A DNA stretch of 64,000 nucleotides from Streptomyces aidingensis (GCF_900112355.1 NZ_FOLM01000003.1:378274-442273); one strand, 5' to 3'. Shown: positions 7,404 to 16,977, counted from the first letter of the stretch. Notes: generated by a model from the sequence alone, not told the origin. Numbers and translations: made by a program.

Positions 7404-8320
7404 GCGCGGCCCGCCGTACCGGGTGCCACGGGGGCGCTGCCGTCGCCGGCGGGCGGCGGTGCGCCGTCCGGCGCGGGGTGCCGTTCCGGCAGCCAGCCGG
7501 GGCCGCGCAGCAGGAAGCCCGTCCGTTCCCGCCAGCTTCGGGCGCTGCGCAGATCGCGGGCGATGGCGGCGTATTCGTGGGTGGCCACCCGCAGCGGGTT
7601 GTAGGTCGAGATGTTCTTGGTCAGCCCGTAGACGCAGGGCTCGTCCTCGTCGGTGAAGGTGCCGAACAGCCGGTCCCAGAGGATGAGGATGCCGCCGAAG
7701 TTGCGGTCCAGATAGCTGCCCTGGGAGGCGTGGTGCACCCGGTGGTGCGAGGGCGTGTTGAGCACGGACTCCAGCGGGCGCGGCAGTCTGCCGACGCGTT
7801 CGGTGTGGATCCAGAACTGGTAGGTGAGATTGAGCGAGGAGAGGAAGGCGAGCAGCGCCGGGTGCACGCCCAGCGCGATCAGCGGCAGATAGAACGGCCA
7901 GACCGACCAGGTGGTCCAGGGCTGGCGCAGCGCGGTGGAGAAGTTGAATCTGCGGCTGGAGTGGTGCACCACATGGCAGGCCCACAGGATCCGGACCACA
8001 TGGTGGCTGCGGTGCGACCAGTAGTAGCAGAAGTCGTGGGCGACGATCAGCGGCAGTACCGTCCACCAGTGCACCGGGATGTGCAGCGGGGTGAGTTCGT
8101 AGACCGCCGTGTAGAGCGCCACGATGGGCACCTTCCACAGCAGGTCGAAGCCGAGGCTGCCCAGCCCCATGCCGAGGCTGGTGGCGGTGTCCCTGGTCTC
8201 GTAGCCGGCCGCCTGCTCGTCGGGGTGGATGCGGTAGCTCACCATCTCCAGGACGGTGAGCACCACAAAGGCGGGTATCGACCACACCACGACATCGGGC
8301 AGCTCGGGCAGGTTCGGCAT
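7400..8320 (-). CDS. Sterol desaturase/fatty acid hydroxylase superfamily, alkylglycerol monooxygenase-like
   Basis: A 306-residue membrane di-iron oxygenase. All histidine boxes are visible: H95 and H103 in AHDFCYYWSHRSHH, H116/H119/H120 in CHVVHHS, and H192/H193/H196/H197 in SHHRVHHASQG. The order and the LWACHVVHHSSRRFNFSTALRQ stretch are close to the branch that includes alkylglycerol monooxygenase (TMEM195), which oxidises ether lipids. The N-terminal 90 residues supply two or three transmembrane helices. TAGGGT lies 6 bases before the ATG with no ribosome binding site, so it is probably leaderless. It overlaps the YhhN/TMEM86 gene by 4 bp, forming a two-gene unit. Substrate is inferred, since sterol and carotenoid hydroxylases share the motifs. 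Confidence 0.88.
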   Translation of the reverse strand: MPNLPELPDVVVWSIPAFVVLTVLEMVSYRIHPDEQAAGYETRDTATSLGMGLGSLGFDLLWKVPIVALYTAVYELTPLHIPVHWWTVLPLIVAHDFCYYWSHRSHHVVRILWACHVVHHSSRRFNFSTALRQPWTTWSVWPFYLPLIALGVHPALLAFLSSLNLTYQFWIHTERVGRLPRPLESVLNTPSHHRVHHASQGSYLDRNFGGILILWDRLFGTFTDEDEPCVYGLTKNISTYNPLRVATHEYAAIARDLRSARSWRERTGFLLRGPGWLPERHPAPDGAPPPAGDGSAPVAPGTAGRA

Positions 8321-8362
8321 GGGCGCACCCTAAGGCCGCCGGTCCGCGCTGAACAGACTTCG

Positions 8363-9442
8363 TTACCGACCAGTATCGAAATTCTGTTCAGCTTCCGGCG
8401 CGGGGGCCTCCAGGACGTTGAGCAGCCGGTCCACATCGGCCTCGGTGTTGTAGAGGTGGAAGGAGACCCGGAGATGCCCGGCCCGGCTCGCCGCCACAAT
8501 GCCGGCGTCGGCCAGCCGGGCGGTGGCCCCGCCGAGCCCCGGCACCGAGACGATCGCGGAGTCGCCGGGCACCGGCTCCACCCCCAGCCGCGCCAGCCCG
8601 GCCCGGAACCGGGCGGCCAGCGCCAGATCGTGCTCCCGGACCGACGCCGGGCCCAGGCCGCGCAGGAATTCCAGCGAGGGCACCGCGCCCGCATACGGCA
8701 GGAAGGCCGGGCAGTCGTCGAACCGGCGGGCGGTGCGGGCGAGTTCGGCGACCGGGCCGTAGCAGCTCGCCCAGGGGTCCTCGCCCGCGACCCAGCCGGC
8801 GTTGACCGGGCGCAGACCGCCGAAGTCCTCGGGCACGGTGAGGAAGGAGACCCCGCGCGGACACAGCAGCCATTTGTAGGCCCCGCACACGGTGAAGTCG
8901 AAGTCCCCGGCGGACAGCGGCATCCAGCCGGCCTGGGTGAGGTCGGCCATGGTGCGCGCACCGTGCTCCCGGGCCGCCGCCCGCACCGCGTCCAGGTCGG
9001 CGATCCGTCCGTCGGCGGACTGCACGGCGCTGAACGCGACCAGCGCCGTCTCCGGCCGGACCGCGTCGGCCAGCTTCTCCAGCGGAACCAGCCGCAGCCG
9101 CAGTCCGCCGCGCTGCTCGAAGGGCGTCACCACCGAGGCGAAGTCCTCCTCGGGCGCCACCACCTCGGCGCCCGGCGGCAGCGAGGCGGCGACCAGGGCG
9201 GCGTGGCCGGCGACCGAGGAGCCCAGGGCCACCCGGTCCGGGGTGACGCCGGTCAGGGCGGCATAGCCGGACCGGGCCCGCTCGGCCCGTTCCAGGAACA
9301 GCGGCACGGACATCCGGCCGTCCGCCATCTCCGCGGTCGCCTCCCGGAGCGCGGCCACCGTGGGCGCGGGCAGCAGGCCGTGCGAGGCGGTGTTGAGATA
9401 GGTCGTGGTGAGCGCGTAGGCGTTGCTCGGCAAGGTCTCCAT
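8363..9442 (-). CDS. Class V aminotransferase-fold PLP enzyme
   Basis: A 359-residue fold-type I PLP enzyme. The N-terminal TTYLNTASHGLLPAPTVAAL, the cofactor-binding SSVAGHAALVAASL and TMADLTQAGWMPLSAGDFDFTVCGAYKWLLCPRGVSFLTV fit the class V family (cysteine desulfurase/kynureninase/isopenicillin-epimerase-like). The Schiff-base lysine is the K in GAYKWLL. The C-terminal small domain ends with RVSFHLYNTEADVDRLLNVL. The active-site region lacks the cysteine loop of true IscS/SufS desulfurases, so an amino-acid lyase or aminotransferase is more likely. A CAGACT box 6 bases before the ATG suggests a leaderless transcript. It is divergent from the CoA transferase gene. Confidence 0.88.
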   Translation of the reverse strand: METLPSNAYALTTTYLNTASHGLLPAPTVAALREATAEMADGRMSVPLFLERAERARSGYAALTGVTPDRVALGSSVAGHAALVAASLPPGAEVVAPEEDFASVVTPFEQRGGLRLRLVPLEKLADAVRPETALVAFSAVQSADGRIADLDAVRAAAREHGARTMADLTQAGWMPLSAGDFDFTVCGAYKWLLCPRGVSFLTVPEDFGGLRPVNAGWVAGEDPWASCYGPVAELARTARRFDDCPAFLPYAGAVPSLEFLRGLGPASVREHDLALAARFRAGLARLGVEPVPGDSAIVSVPGLGGATARLADAGIVAASRAGHLRVSFHLYNTEADVDRLLNVLEAPAPEAEQNFDTGR

Positions 9443-9508
9443 GGGCCCAGTCTGCGCACCCGTCGCCGGGGGCTGCCACGGAGTTTCCGCGCCCGGGGCC
9501 CGCGGTCC

Positions 9509-9538
9509 TTGTGAAAAATGAAACGCGTTCTTATCATC
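9509..9538 (+). promoter_or_regulatory. Repressible promoter with KstR-like palindrome (copy 1)
   Basis: TTGTGA (9509-9514) and TATCAT (9532-9537) are 17 bp apart, an ideal housekeeping promoter. The spacer holds AACGCGTT (9522-9529) within T-N2-AAC-N2-GTT. A 30-bp block is 27/30 identical to the block at 12329-12358 before the thiolase gene. The palindrome resembles the KstR box (TnnAACnnGTTnnA) except for its last base, so a TetR-family lipid-catabolism repressor is the likely reader. Confidence 0.7.
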
Positions 9539-9603
9539 GCCGGGGCCGGGACGGGGCCGGACGGGTCGAGTCCGGACGGGTCGAGCAGGGACAGTGAGGG
9601 ACG

Positions 9604-10749
9604 TTGACAGACCGGACGCAGGCCGGCCGGGAGCCGGGCGGCGACGGACCGCTCACCGGGGTCCGGGTGGTGGAGCTGGCCGGTATCGGTCCCGGCCCGT
9701 TCGCCGCCATGCTGCTGGCCGATCTGGGCGCTGACGTGGTGCGGGTGGACCGCCCCGGCGGCGACTGGCCGGCCATCGACCCGGCCCGGGACGTCACCAA
9801 CCGCAACAAGCGCTCGGTGCTGGTCGATCTCAAGGAGACGGGCGGACCGGAGCGGGTCCTCACCCTGGCCGAGCGCGCCGACATCCTGATCGAGGGCTAC
9901 CGGCCCGGTGTGGCCGAGCGGCTCGGCGTGGGCCCGGAGCCCTGCCTGGCCCGCAACCCCCGCCTGGTGTACGGCAGGATGACCGGCTGGGGCCAGCACG
10001 GCCCGCTGGCGGAACGCGCCGGCCATGACATCGGCTATATCGCCGTCACCGGGGCCCTGGGCCTGACCGGCCGCGCCGGCGGCCCGCCCGCCGTTCCGGC
10101 CAATCTGCTCGGCGACTACGCCGGCGGCTCGCTCTATCTGGTCGTCGGCGTGCTCGCCGCCCTGCACCACGCCCGCGCCACCGGTGCCGGACAGGTGGTG
10201 GACGCCGCCGTGGTGGACGGCACCGCCCATCTCACCGCCATGCTGCACGGCATGCTGGCGGCCGGCGCCTGGCAGGACCGCCGGGGCGTCAATCTGCTGG
10301 ACGGCGGCGTCCCCTACTACGACACCTATGCCGCCTCGGACGGCGGCTACCTTGCCGTCGGGCCTCTCGAACCCCGCTTCTGGGCCGAGTTCACCCGCAT
10401 TCTCGGCCTGGAGGGCGATCTGGCCGATCCGGCGGCCCGGCACGATCCGGCCCGCCGGCCCGCGCTGCGCGCCGCCATCGCCGCCCGCTTCGCCACCCGC
10501 ACCCGCGACGAATGGGCCCGGCTGTTCCAGGACTCGGACGCCTGCGTGGCCCCGGTGCTCTCGCTGCGCGAGGCCCCGGACCATCCCCAGCTCGCGGCCC
10601 GCGCGACCTTTGCCGAGCACGCCGGGATCGTCCAGCCCGCCCCGGCGCCGCGCTTCTCCGTCACCCCCGGCCGCCTGCGCCGCGCCCCCGCCTCTCCCGG
10701 CGCCGACGAGGCGGAGGTGGCCCGCGACTGGGGGCTTCCCGAGGGCTGA
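9604..10749 (+). CDS. CaiB/BaiF CoA transferase, alpha-methylacyl-CoA racemase-like
   Basis: A 381-residue class III CoA-transferase-fold protein. It carries the N-terminal GVRVVELAGIGPGPFAAMLLADLGADVVRVDRP, and the NKRSVLVDLK and GRMTGWGQHGPLAERAGHDIGYIAVTGAL blocks. The racemase dyad seen in the mycobacterial enzyme is present: H141 in GHDIGY and D171 in LLGDYAGG. So conversion of (2R)- to (2S)-methylacyl-CoA esters, needed before beta-oxidation of branched or sterol side chains, is more likely than true CoA transfer. Start: TTG at 9604 with GAGGGA four bases upstream; no ATG fits the conserved N-terminus. The promoter at 9509 carries the same palindrome as the thiolase promoter, implying co-regulation. 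Confidence 0.9.
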   Translation: MTDRTQAGREPGGDGPLTGVRVVELAGIGPGPFAAMLLADLGADVVRVDRPGGDWPAIDPARDVTNRNKRSVLVDLKETGGPERVLTLAERADILIEGYRPGVAERLGVGPEPCLARNPRLVYGRMTGWGQHGPLAERAGHDIGYIAVTGALGLTGRAGGPPAVPANLLGDYAGGSLYLVVGVLAALHHARATGAGQVVDAAVVDGTAHLTAMLHGMLAAGAWQDRRGVNLLDGGVPYYDTYAASDGGYLAVGPLEPRFWAEFTRILGLEGDLADPAARHDPARRPALRAAIAARFATRTRDEWARLFQDSDACVAPVLSLREAPDHPQLAARATFAEHAGIVQPAPAPRFSVTPGRLRRAPASPGADEAEVARDWGLPEG

Positions 10750-10765
10750 ACCGCCGGCCCCGGCA

Positions 10766-11527
10766 TCAGGGGGTGCGGAAGAACCGGTGCGGCTGGAAGA
10801 CGCAGATGTTGGTCTCGCCCTGGGCGTTGGCGTCCGTGAGCTCGACGAACCAGCCGTAGTCGGTGGCCGGCTTCAGTCCGGTGCCGACGGTCACCCCGCC
10901 GCGGTTGAGCCCGGCCTCCGGGTCCGTGCCGCGGGCCCGCCGGATGAAGATGTTGTCCCACCACACCAGGCGCTGGGTGTCGAACTCGGCCACGCTCGAT
11001 CCCTCGGCCAGCCGGAAGATGGCGTAGGTGTCCGGCCCCGCGAGGTCCTTCAGGGTGCGCCACCCGCACCGCACCTGGTCCAGCGGGGCGTCGGCGGCCG
11101 TGGTGAAGGACGCCAGCAGCGTCTCCCGGTGCTCCCGGTAGGCGGCCACCAGGTCCCGGGACGGCGCGCTGTCCTGCACCCGGGACCGGGTCAGCACGGT
11201 GCCGTCCTTGCAGACCACCTCGATGGTGTACTCGCCCTCCGGCAGGAATCCGGTGGCGAGGTTCACCATGTACCAGTAGTAGTCCAGGGTGCCGTCGTAG
11301 ATCCATCCGTTGAGATTGCGCCCGGTGAACTTCTCGTTGGCGAAGGTGACCTCGTAGCCGCCGGGGCCGCGAGCGGTGATCCGTTCGATCAGCTCCGGTG
11401 TCGGTGTGCCGGGCGTGGGATGGAAGGAGACCAGGAACTTGTGCTGCTCCCTGGGCAGCGGCGTATCGAAGTCCCAGTACACATCGCACGCCATGATGTC
11501 GTAGATCCGCACCGCGGATGCGCTCAT
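10766..11527 (-). CDS. Conserved-looking hypothetical protein, unknown function
   Basis: A 253-residue soluble protein starting MSASAVRIYDIMACDVYWDFDTPLP, with a good ribosome binding site (GAGGCGGGA) before the ATG at 11527. It is rich in aromatic residues and predicted beta strands (GGYEVTFANEKFTGRNLNGWIYDGTLDYYWYMVNLATGF; GEYTIEVVCKDGTVLTRSRVQD; PATDYGWFVELTDANAQGETNICVFQPHRFF). This suggests two beta-sandwich domains flanking a helical segment (SRDLVAAYREHRETLLASFTTAAD). No signal peptide or catalytic motif is seen. I do not recognise the family. It ends 16 bp after the convergent CoA transferase gene. Confidence 0.8.
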   Translation of the reverse strand: MSASAVRIYDIMACDVYWDFDTPLPREQHKFLVSFHPTPGTPTPELIERITARGPGGYEVTFANEKFTGRNLNGWIYDGTLDYYWYMVNLATGFLPEGEYTIEVVCKDGTVLTRSRVQDSAPSRDLVAAYREHRETLLASFTTAADAPLDQVRCGWRTLKDLAGPDTYAIFRLAEGSSVAEFDTQRLVWWDNIFIRRARGTDPEAGLNRGGVTVGTGLKPATDYGWFVELTDANAQGETNICVFQPHRFFRTP

Positions 11528-11708
11528 CGTCGTCCCGCCTCTCGTTGCCGGCCGCCGTTTCCGGAGCCGCAAACTAACCGGGCGGCAGGCAGGTTCACAT
11601 CGGTGAAACCACCGGCCCGGCGCCCGCACCGGCAGCCGGGGACGGAGGGCTCCCGCCGCCGGGCGGCGGGAACCACTGGGTGCCGGGGACCGCGGGCCGG
11701 GTCCCGGG

Positions 11709-12086
11709 TCAGGGATAGGCGCAGATCGCGTACACGCTGATGCCGACGTCGGGGTAGGCGTCCTGCCGCCCGAGCCCGATCCAGCCGGTGGCGTCGTCGG
11801 TGGGGAAGCTGCCGACCAGGACGGCGCCCTCGCCCTGGGCCTCGGCGCCGCCGCCGATCACCACCTTGCCCGGCGGGCAGTACAGGGTCCGCCGCTCGAA
11901 GTTGGGCACGTTGGCGTTGGGGAGGGTGACGATCTCGTAGCCGTCCACGGCAGCCGCCGCCGGTGCCCCGGCGGGGGCCGTGCGGCCGGCCGCGGTGTCG
12001 TCGGTGGCCGCCTGGGCGGCCCAGCCGGCCCCGGCCACCAGGGCGAGTGCCAGGGCACCCGCGCCGATCGCCTTCTTGCCTCGCAT
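11709..12086 (-). CDS. Small secreted protein with a probable disulfide, unknown function
   Basis: A 125-residue protein with a clear Sec signal peptide (MRGKKAIGAGALALALVAGAGWAAQAA, cleavage after AQA about residue 27). A short Ala/Pro linker leads to a compact domain containing only two cysteines, in LYCPPGKVVIGGGAE and VYAICAYP, which probably form a disulfide. The pattern of a Cys-Pro-Pro-Gly turn followed by IGGGAEAQGEGAVLVGSFP and a C-terminal Cys strand occurs in small secreted Streptomyces proteins; function is unknown. AAAGGA lies 8 bases upstream of the ATG. The 345 bp upstream contain an inverted repeat CCGGGAG/CTCCCGG (12113-12133) and the divergent thiolase promoter. Confidence 0.8.
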   Translation of the reverse strand: MRGKKAIGAGALALALVAGAGWAAQAATDDTAAGRTAPAGAPAAAAVDGYEIVTLPNANVPNFERRTLYCPPGKVVIGGGAEAQGEGAVLVGSFPTDDATGWIGLGRQDAYPDVGISVYAICAYP

Positions 12087-12431
12087 ATGTGTGTCCTTTC
12101 GTCCGGGAGGTTCCGGGAGCGGAGTTCTCCCGGCGGCCATGGTCCCGGCTTCCGATCAGCGGACGGGAGGGAAATCCGCTCAAACGACACCATGGAGCGA
12201 ATGGGAGGCATACCGGGATGTGCGGGTCCGGCGGACGCCCCGGCGCGAGGCGTCAGGACCACGGCGCCCGGCCGCCCCGTCCGGCCCGGGCGCCCGCCCG
12301 ATCCGGGCCCGATCCGGCCGCGCTACCCTTGAGAAAAATGAAACACGTTCTTATGATCCGGCGAGGGACTACCACCCGGTAGCGGTGCGCTGCCGGGAGC
12401 CCGGCAGCCGGTAGCCGACAGGGAGCCAGCC
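12087..12431. other. Divergent intergenic region of 345 bp
   Basis: No gene is supported. It separates the secreted protein (minus) from the thiolase (plus). It contains a 7-bp inverted repeat CCGGGAG-N7-CTCCCGG at 12113-12133 near the minus-strand gene, and the palindrome-bearing thiolase promoter at 12329-12358. Confidence 0.6.
12329..12358 (+). promoter_or_regulatory. Repressible promoter with KstR-like palindrome (copy 2)
   Basis: TTGAGA (12329-12334) and TATGAT (12352-12357) have a 17-bp spacer containing AACACGTT (12342-12349). It is 27/30 identical to the block at 9509. Position of the palindrome between -35 and -10 is that of a repressor operator. It drives the thiolase-FadB pair. 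Confidence 0.7.
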
Positions 12432-13649
<1,218 letters not shown>

Positions 13650-13756
13650 ACCGCCCGCCCCCGCACCGCACCGCATCGCCCCGCACCGTCCGTCCCGCCG
13701 TCCGCGGCCGTGCGCCGCATTCCGCCGCCGTCCCGAACCCTCCGGAGACCCGCACC

Positions 13757-15994
13757 ATGGCCGAGCCGACCGCCGCCGTCACCGCCGCCGAGCACGCCGC
13801 CGACCCCGACCGCGAGGTGATCCGGTGGGACCGCGACGAGCAGGGCGTCGTCACCCTCACTCTGGACGACCCCGCGCAGTCCGCCAACACCATGAACGCC
13901 GCCTTCGCCGCCTCACTGGCCCGGGCGGTCGACCGGCTGGAGGCCGAGCGCGCGGACCTGCGCGGCGTGATCGTCACCTCCGCCAAGAAGACCTTCTTCG
14001 CCGGCGGCGATCTCCGCCTGCTGCTCCGGGCCCGGCCGGAGGACGCCCAGGGCCTGCACGACCGCGGCATGGCGCTCAAGCGGCTGCTCCGCCGGCTGGA
14101 GACGCTGGGCCGCCCGGTGGTCGCCGCCCTCAACGGCGCCGCCCTCGGCGGCGGCTACGAGCTCGCCCTCGCCTGCCACCACCGCGTCGCGCTGGACGCC
14201 CCCGGCACCCGGATCGGCCTGCCCGAGGTCACCCTCGGGCTGATGCCCGGCAGCGGCGGGGTGGTCCGCACGGTACGGATGTTCGGCATCACCGACGCGC
14301 TGCTCAACATCCTGCTCCAGGGGCAGCGGCACCGCCCGGCCCGGGCCCTGGAACTGGGCATGGTGGACGAGCTGGCGGCCACCCCGGAAGAACTCACCGC
14401 CCGGGCCCGTGCCTTCATCGAGGCCCATCCGGAGGCCCGCCAGCCCTGGGACACCCCCGGCCACCGCATCCCCGGCGGCACCCCGGCCACCCCCGCCCTG
14501 GCCGCCCGGCTTCCGTCCTTCCCGGCCACGCTGCGCAAGCAGCTCGCCGGCGCCCCCTACCCCGCGCCGCGCAACATCCTGGCCGCCGCGGTCGAGGGGG
14601 CCCAGGTGGACTTCGACAACGCACAGCTCGTCGAGGCCCGCTACTTCACCGAACTGGCCACCGGCCAGACCGCGAAGAACATGATCCAGGCGTTCTTCTT
14701 CGACCTCCAGACAGTCAACTCCGGCGCCGGCCGCCCCCGGGACATCCCGCGCCGCACCGCCCGCCGGGTGGCGGTGCTGGGCGCCGGGATGATGGGCGCC
14801 GGTATCGCCCACGCCTGCGCCCGGGCCGGCCTGGAGGTGGTGCTCAAGGACGTCTCCGCGGAGGCCGCCGAGCGCGGCAGGGCGTACTCCGCCCGGCTGC
14901 TGGACCGGGCCGTCGCGGAAGGCCGCAGCACCGCCGCGGAGCGGGCGGAGCTGCTCGCCCGGATCACCCCGGCCGCCGGGCCGGAGGACCTGGCCGGCTG
15001 CGATGTGGTGATCGAGGCGGTCTTCGAGGACGCCGATCTCAAGCGCCGGGTGTTCCGGGAGACCGAGGACGCCGTGGCGCCGGACGCCCTGCTGTGCACC
15101 AACACCTCCACCCTGCCCGTCTCCGGGCTGGCCGAGGCCACCCGCCGCCAGGCGGACTTCCTGGGCCTGCACTTCTTCTCCCCGGCCGAGCGGATGCCGC
15201 TGGTGGAGATCATCCGCGGCGAGAAGACCGGCGACGAGGCCCTGGCCCGCGCCTTCGACCTGGTCCGGCAGCTCGGCAAGACCCCCGTCCTGGTGCGGGA
15301 CTCCCGCGGCTTCTTCACCTCCCGGGTGATCGGCACCTTTCTCCACGAGGGCGTGGCACTGGTCGGCGAGGGCGCCGATCCGGCCTCGGTGGAGCAGGCC
15401 GCGGCCCAGGCCGGCTACCCGGCCCGGGTGCTGTCCCTGCTGGACGAGCTGACCCTGACCCTGCCGCGCCGCATCCGGGACGAGGCCCGGGCCGCGGCCG
15501 AGGCGGCCGGCGGGGTCTGGCGGCCGCACCCCGGCGAGGCCGTGATCGACCGCATGGTGGAGGAGTTCGGCCGCACCGGCCGGGCCGCGGGAGCGGGTTT
15601 CTACGACTACACCGAGGACGGCCGGCGGGCGGGGCTGTGGCCGGGGCTGCGCGAGCACTTCGCCCGCCCGGCCGGAGCTGCGGAGATCCCGTTCGGGGAC
15701 ATGCGGGAGCGGATGCTGTTCGCCGAGTCGCTGGAGACGGTGAAGCTGCTCCAGGAGGGGGTGCTCGGCTCGGTGGCGGACGCCAACATCGGCTCCCTGC
15801 TGGGCATCGGCTTCCCGGGCTGGACCGGCGGGGTGCTCCAGTACATCAACGGCTACCCGGGCGGCCCGGCCGGCTTCCTGGCCCGGGCCGAGGAACTGCG
15901 GGAGCGGTACGGCGAGCGGTTCGCGCCGCCCGCGCTGCTGGCCGCCAAGGCCGCCGCGGGCGAGTTCTTCACCGACGACGCCCCCGCCCGCTGA
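13757..15994 (+). CDS. fadB: Bifunctional enoyl-CoA hydratase / 3-hydroxyacyl-CoA dehydrogenase
   Basis: A 745-residue fusion enzyme catalysing the second and third steps of fatty-acid beta-oxidation. The N-terminal crotonase domain (about 20-310) shows GVIVTSAKKTFFAGGDL and NGAALGGGYELALACHHRVA for the oxyanion hole, then LPEVTLGLMPGSGG with the catalytic Glu. The NAD-binding Rossmann motif VLGAGMMGAGIAHACARAG is at about 338. Dehydrogenase signatures follow (NTSTLPVSGLA, LGLHFFSPAERMPLVEII with the catalytic His, RGFFTSRVIGTFLHEG), and then two C-terminal helical domains. Start: ATG with GGAG 10 bases upstream; a longer upstream frame is only the untranslated spacer. Paired with fadA. Confidence 0.95.
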   Translation: MAEPTAAVTAAEHAADPDREVIRWDRDEQGVVTLTLDDPAQSANTMNAAFAASLARAVDRLEAERADLRGVIVTSAKKTFFAGGDLRLLLRARPEDAQGLHDRGMALKRLLRRLETLGRPVVAALNGAALGGGYELALACHHRVALDAPGTRIGLPEVTLGLMPGSGGVVRTVRMFGITDALLNILLQGQRHRPARALELGMVDELAATPEELTARARAFIEAHPEARQPWDTPGHRIPGGTPATPALAARLPSFPATLRKQLAGAPYPAPRNILAAAVEGAQVDFDNAQLVEARYFTELATGQTAKNMIQAFFFDLQTVNSGAGRPRDIPRRTARRVAVLGAGMMGAGIAHACARAGLEVVLKDVSAEAAERGRAYSARLLDRAVAEGRSTAAERAELLARITPAAGPEDLAGCDVVIEAVFEDADLKRRVFRETEDAVAPDALLCTNTSTLPVSGLAEATRRQADFLGLHFFSPAERMPLVEIIRGEKTGDEALARAFDLVRQLGKTPVLVRDSRGFFTSRVIGTFLHEGVALVGEGADPASVEQAAAQAGYPARVLSLLDELTLTLPRRIRDEARAAAEAAGGVWRPHPGEAVIDRMVEEFGRTGRAAGAGFYDYTEDGRRAGLWPGLREHFARPAGAAEIPFGDMRERMLFAESLETVKLLQEGVLGSVADANIGSLLGIGFPGWTGGVLQYINGYPGGPAGFLARAEELRERYGERFAPPALLAAKAAAGEFFTDDAPAR

Positions 15995-16012
15995 GCGGGC
16001 CGCGCGCCGCGG

Positions 16013-16876
16013 TCATGCGGGGCCGCCGAGCAGACCGGCGAGCGCCCCGCCGGTCTGCCGCGCGTTGAGATAGCGGGTGATGGCATGCGGCTGGTCCCCG
16101 TTGTCCACCAGCCGGTCCTCGACCCTGCGCCCGGGGGAGCGGCCGGGGAACAGTGCCGCGAGGTCCTTGCGCAGCGCGACGATGTCGTCCCCGTCGGCGA
16201 CATTGACCCAGCGCTCCACCGTGCCCGGCCAGGCCCCCCGCCCCTCCTCGGGGCGCGGGGTCAGCCGGTCGAAGATCAGTCCGGGGATGCCCAGCGGGGA
16301 GCCCAGCGTCAGATACAGCCGCACCGGCGAGGGACTGCGGCACAGGTATTCGTAGGTGACGACGGATCCGAGCGAGTGACCGATCAGCGCCACCGTGTCC
16401 TCGCCGATCTCCCCGTCCAGCCGCTCCAGCACCTGCTCCTTGGTGTCCTGGTCGGTGAGGAAGCGCGTCACCTGCCGCAGATTGCCGACGAACGCCCGCT
16501 CCGCCACCGCCGGGAACCAGCGGGACCGCAGCAGGGTCCGCAGCATCACCTGGACGGCGGCCCGGCCGGGGCCCACCGCCCGCGGACCCAGGGCGGGATC
16601 CCGGGCGACCGCGGCCCGGTACAGCTTCTCCAGCAGCTCCCGCTCGGCACCGGAGGGCAGCTCGTCCTCCCGCTCACCGCCGGCCACCGCGCGCTCCGGG
16701 CGGAAGAGGCCGCCGAAGAACGCGATCTCCAGATCCCGGCGCTCCAGCGCCGCGGCCAGGGAATCGTGTCCCGCCGCGCTGAGACCGTCCCGCAGCGCGT
16801 CATGCCACGCCGAGGTCAGCTCGTACGGGCCGCGGTACTGCTGGCCGATGCCGTGCACTCCGACAATCTTCGCCAT
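16013..16876 (-). CDS. Alpha/beta-hydrolase, lipase-like
   Basis: A 287-residue serine hydrolase. The N-terminal AKIVGVHGIGQQYRG is the HG oxyanion-type strand loop, and the nucleophile elbow is VALIGHSLGSVVTYEYLC (Ser in GHSLGS). A later Asp (VNVADGDDIVAL) and the His in VDNGDQPHAITRYL complete a plausible triad. A helical lid-like insertion of about 80 residues lies between the first strand and the elbow. This pattern is common in Streptomyces hydrolases of unknown substrate. AAGAAT lies 6 bases before the ATG at 16876 (leaderless type); a GTG one codon upstream is the alternative start. It is divergent from the TetR gene and may be its target. It is convergent with fadB (18 bp). Confidence 0.85.
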   Translation of the reverse strand: MAKIVGVHGIGQQYRGPYELTSAWHDALRDGLSAAGHDSLAAALERRDLEIAFFGGLFRPERAVAGGEREDELPSGAERELLEKLYRAAVARDPALGPRAVGPGRAAVQVMLRTLLRSRWFPAVAERAFVGNLRQVTRFLTDQDTKEQVLERLDGEIGEDTVALIGHSLGSVVTYEYLCRSPSPVRLYLTLGSPLGIPGLIFDRLTPRPEEGRGAWPGTVERWVNVADGDDIVALRKDLAALFPGRSPGRRVEDRLVDNGDQPHAITRYLNARQTGGALAGLLGGPA

Positions 16877-16943
16877 CACTCCATTCTTCGGCGCGGCGCA
16901 CCGCCCCGCCTCCCGGCCCGCGCACAGTCGCTATGGTGAGCGG

Positions 16944-16959
16944 TGACTTGCGCAGGTCA
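16944..16959. promoter_or_regulatory. 16-bp palindrome, candidate TetR operator
   Basis: TGACTTGCGCAGGTCA is an inverted repeat with 14 of 16 symmetric positions. It lies between a TATGGT -10 box (16933-16938) and the tetR start at 16978, and within the divergent region shared with the hydrolase. The position fits autorepression. Confidence 0.55.
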
Positions 16960-16977
16960 TGAAGGGGCGGTAGGGCG

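Noticed and set aside
9604..10749. Formyl-CoA or carnitine CoA transferase as the function of the CaiB/BaiF protein
   Set aside because: The His-Asp racemase dyad and beta-oxidation context favour an alpha-methylacyl-CoA racemase-like role.
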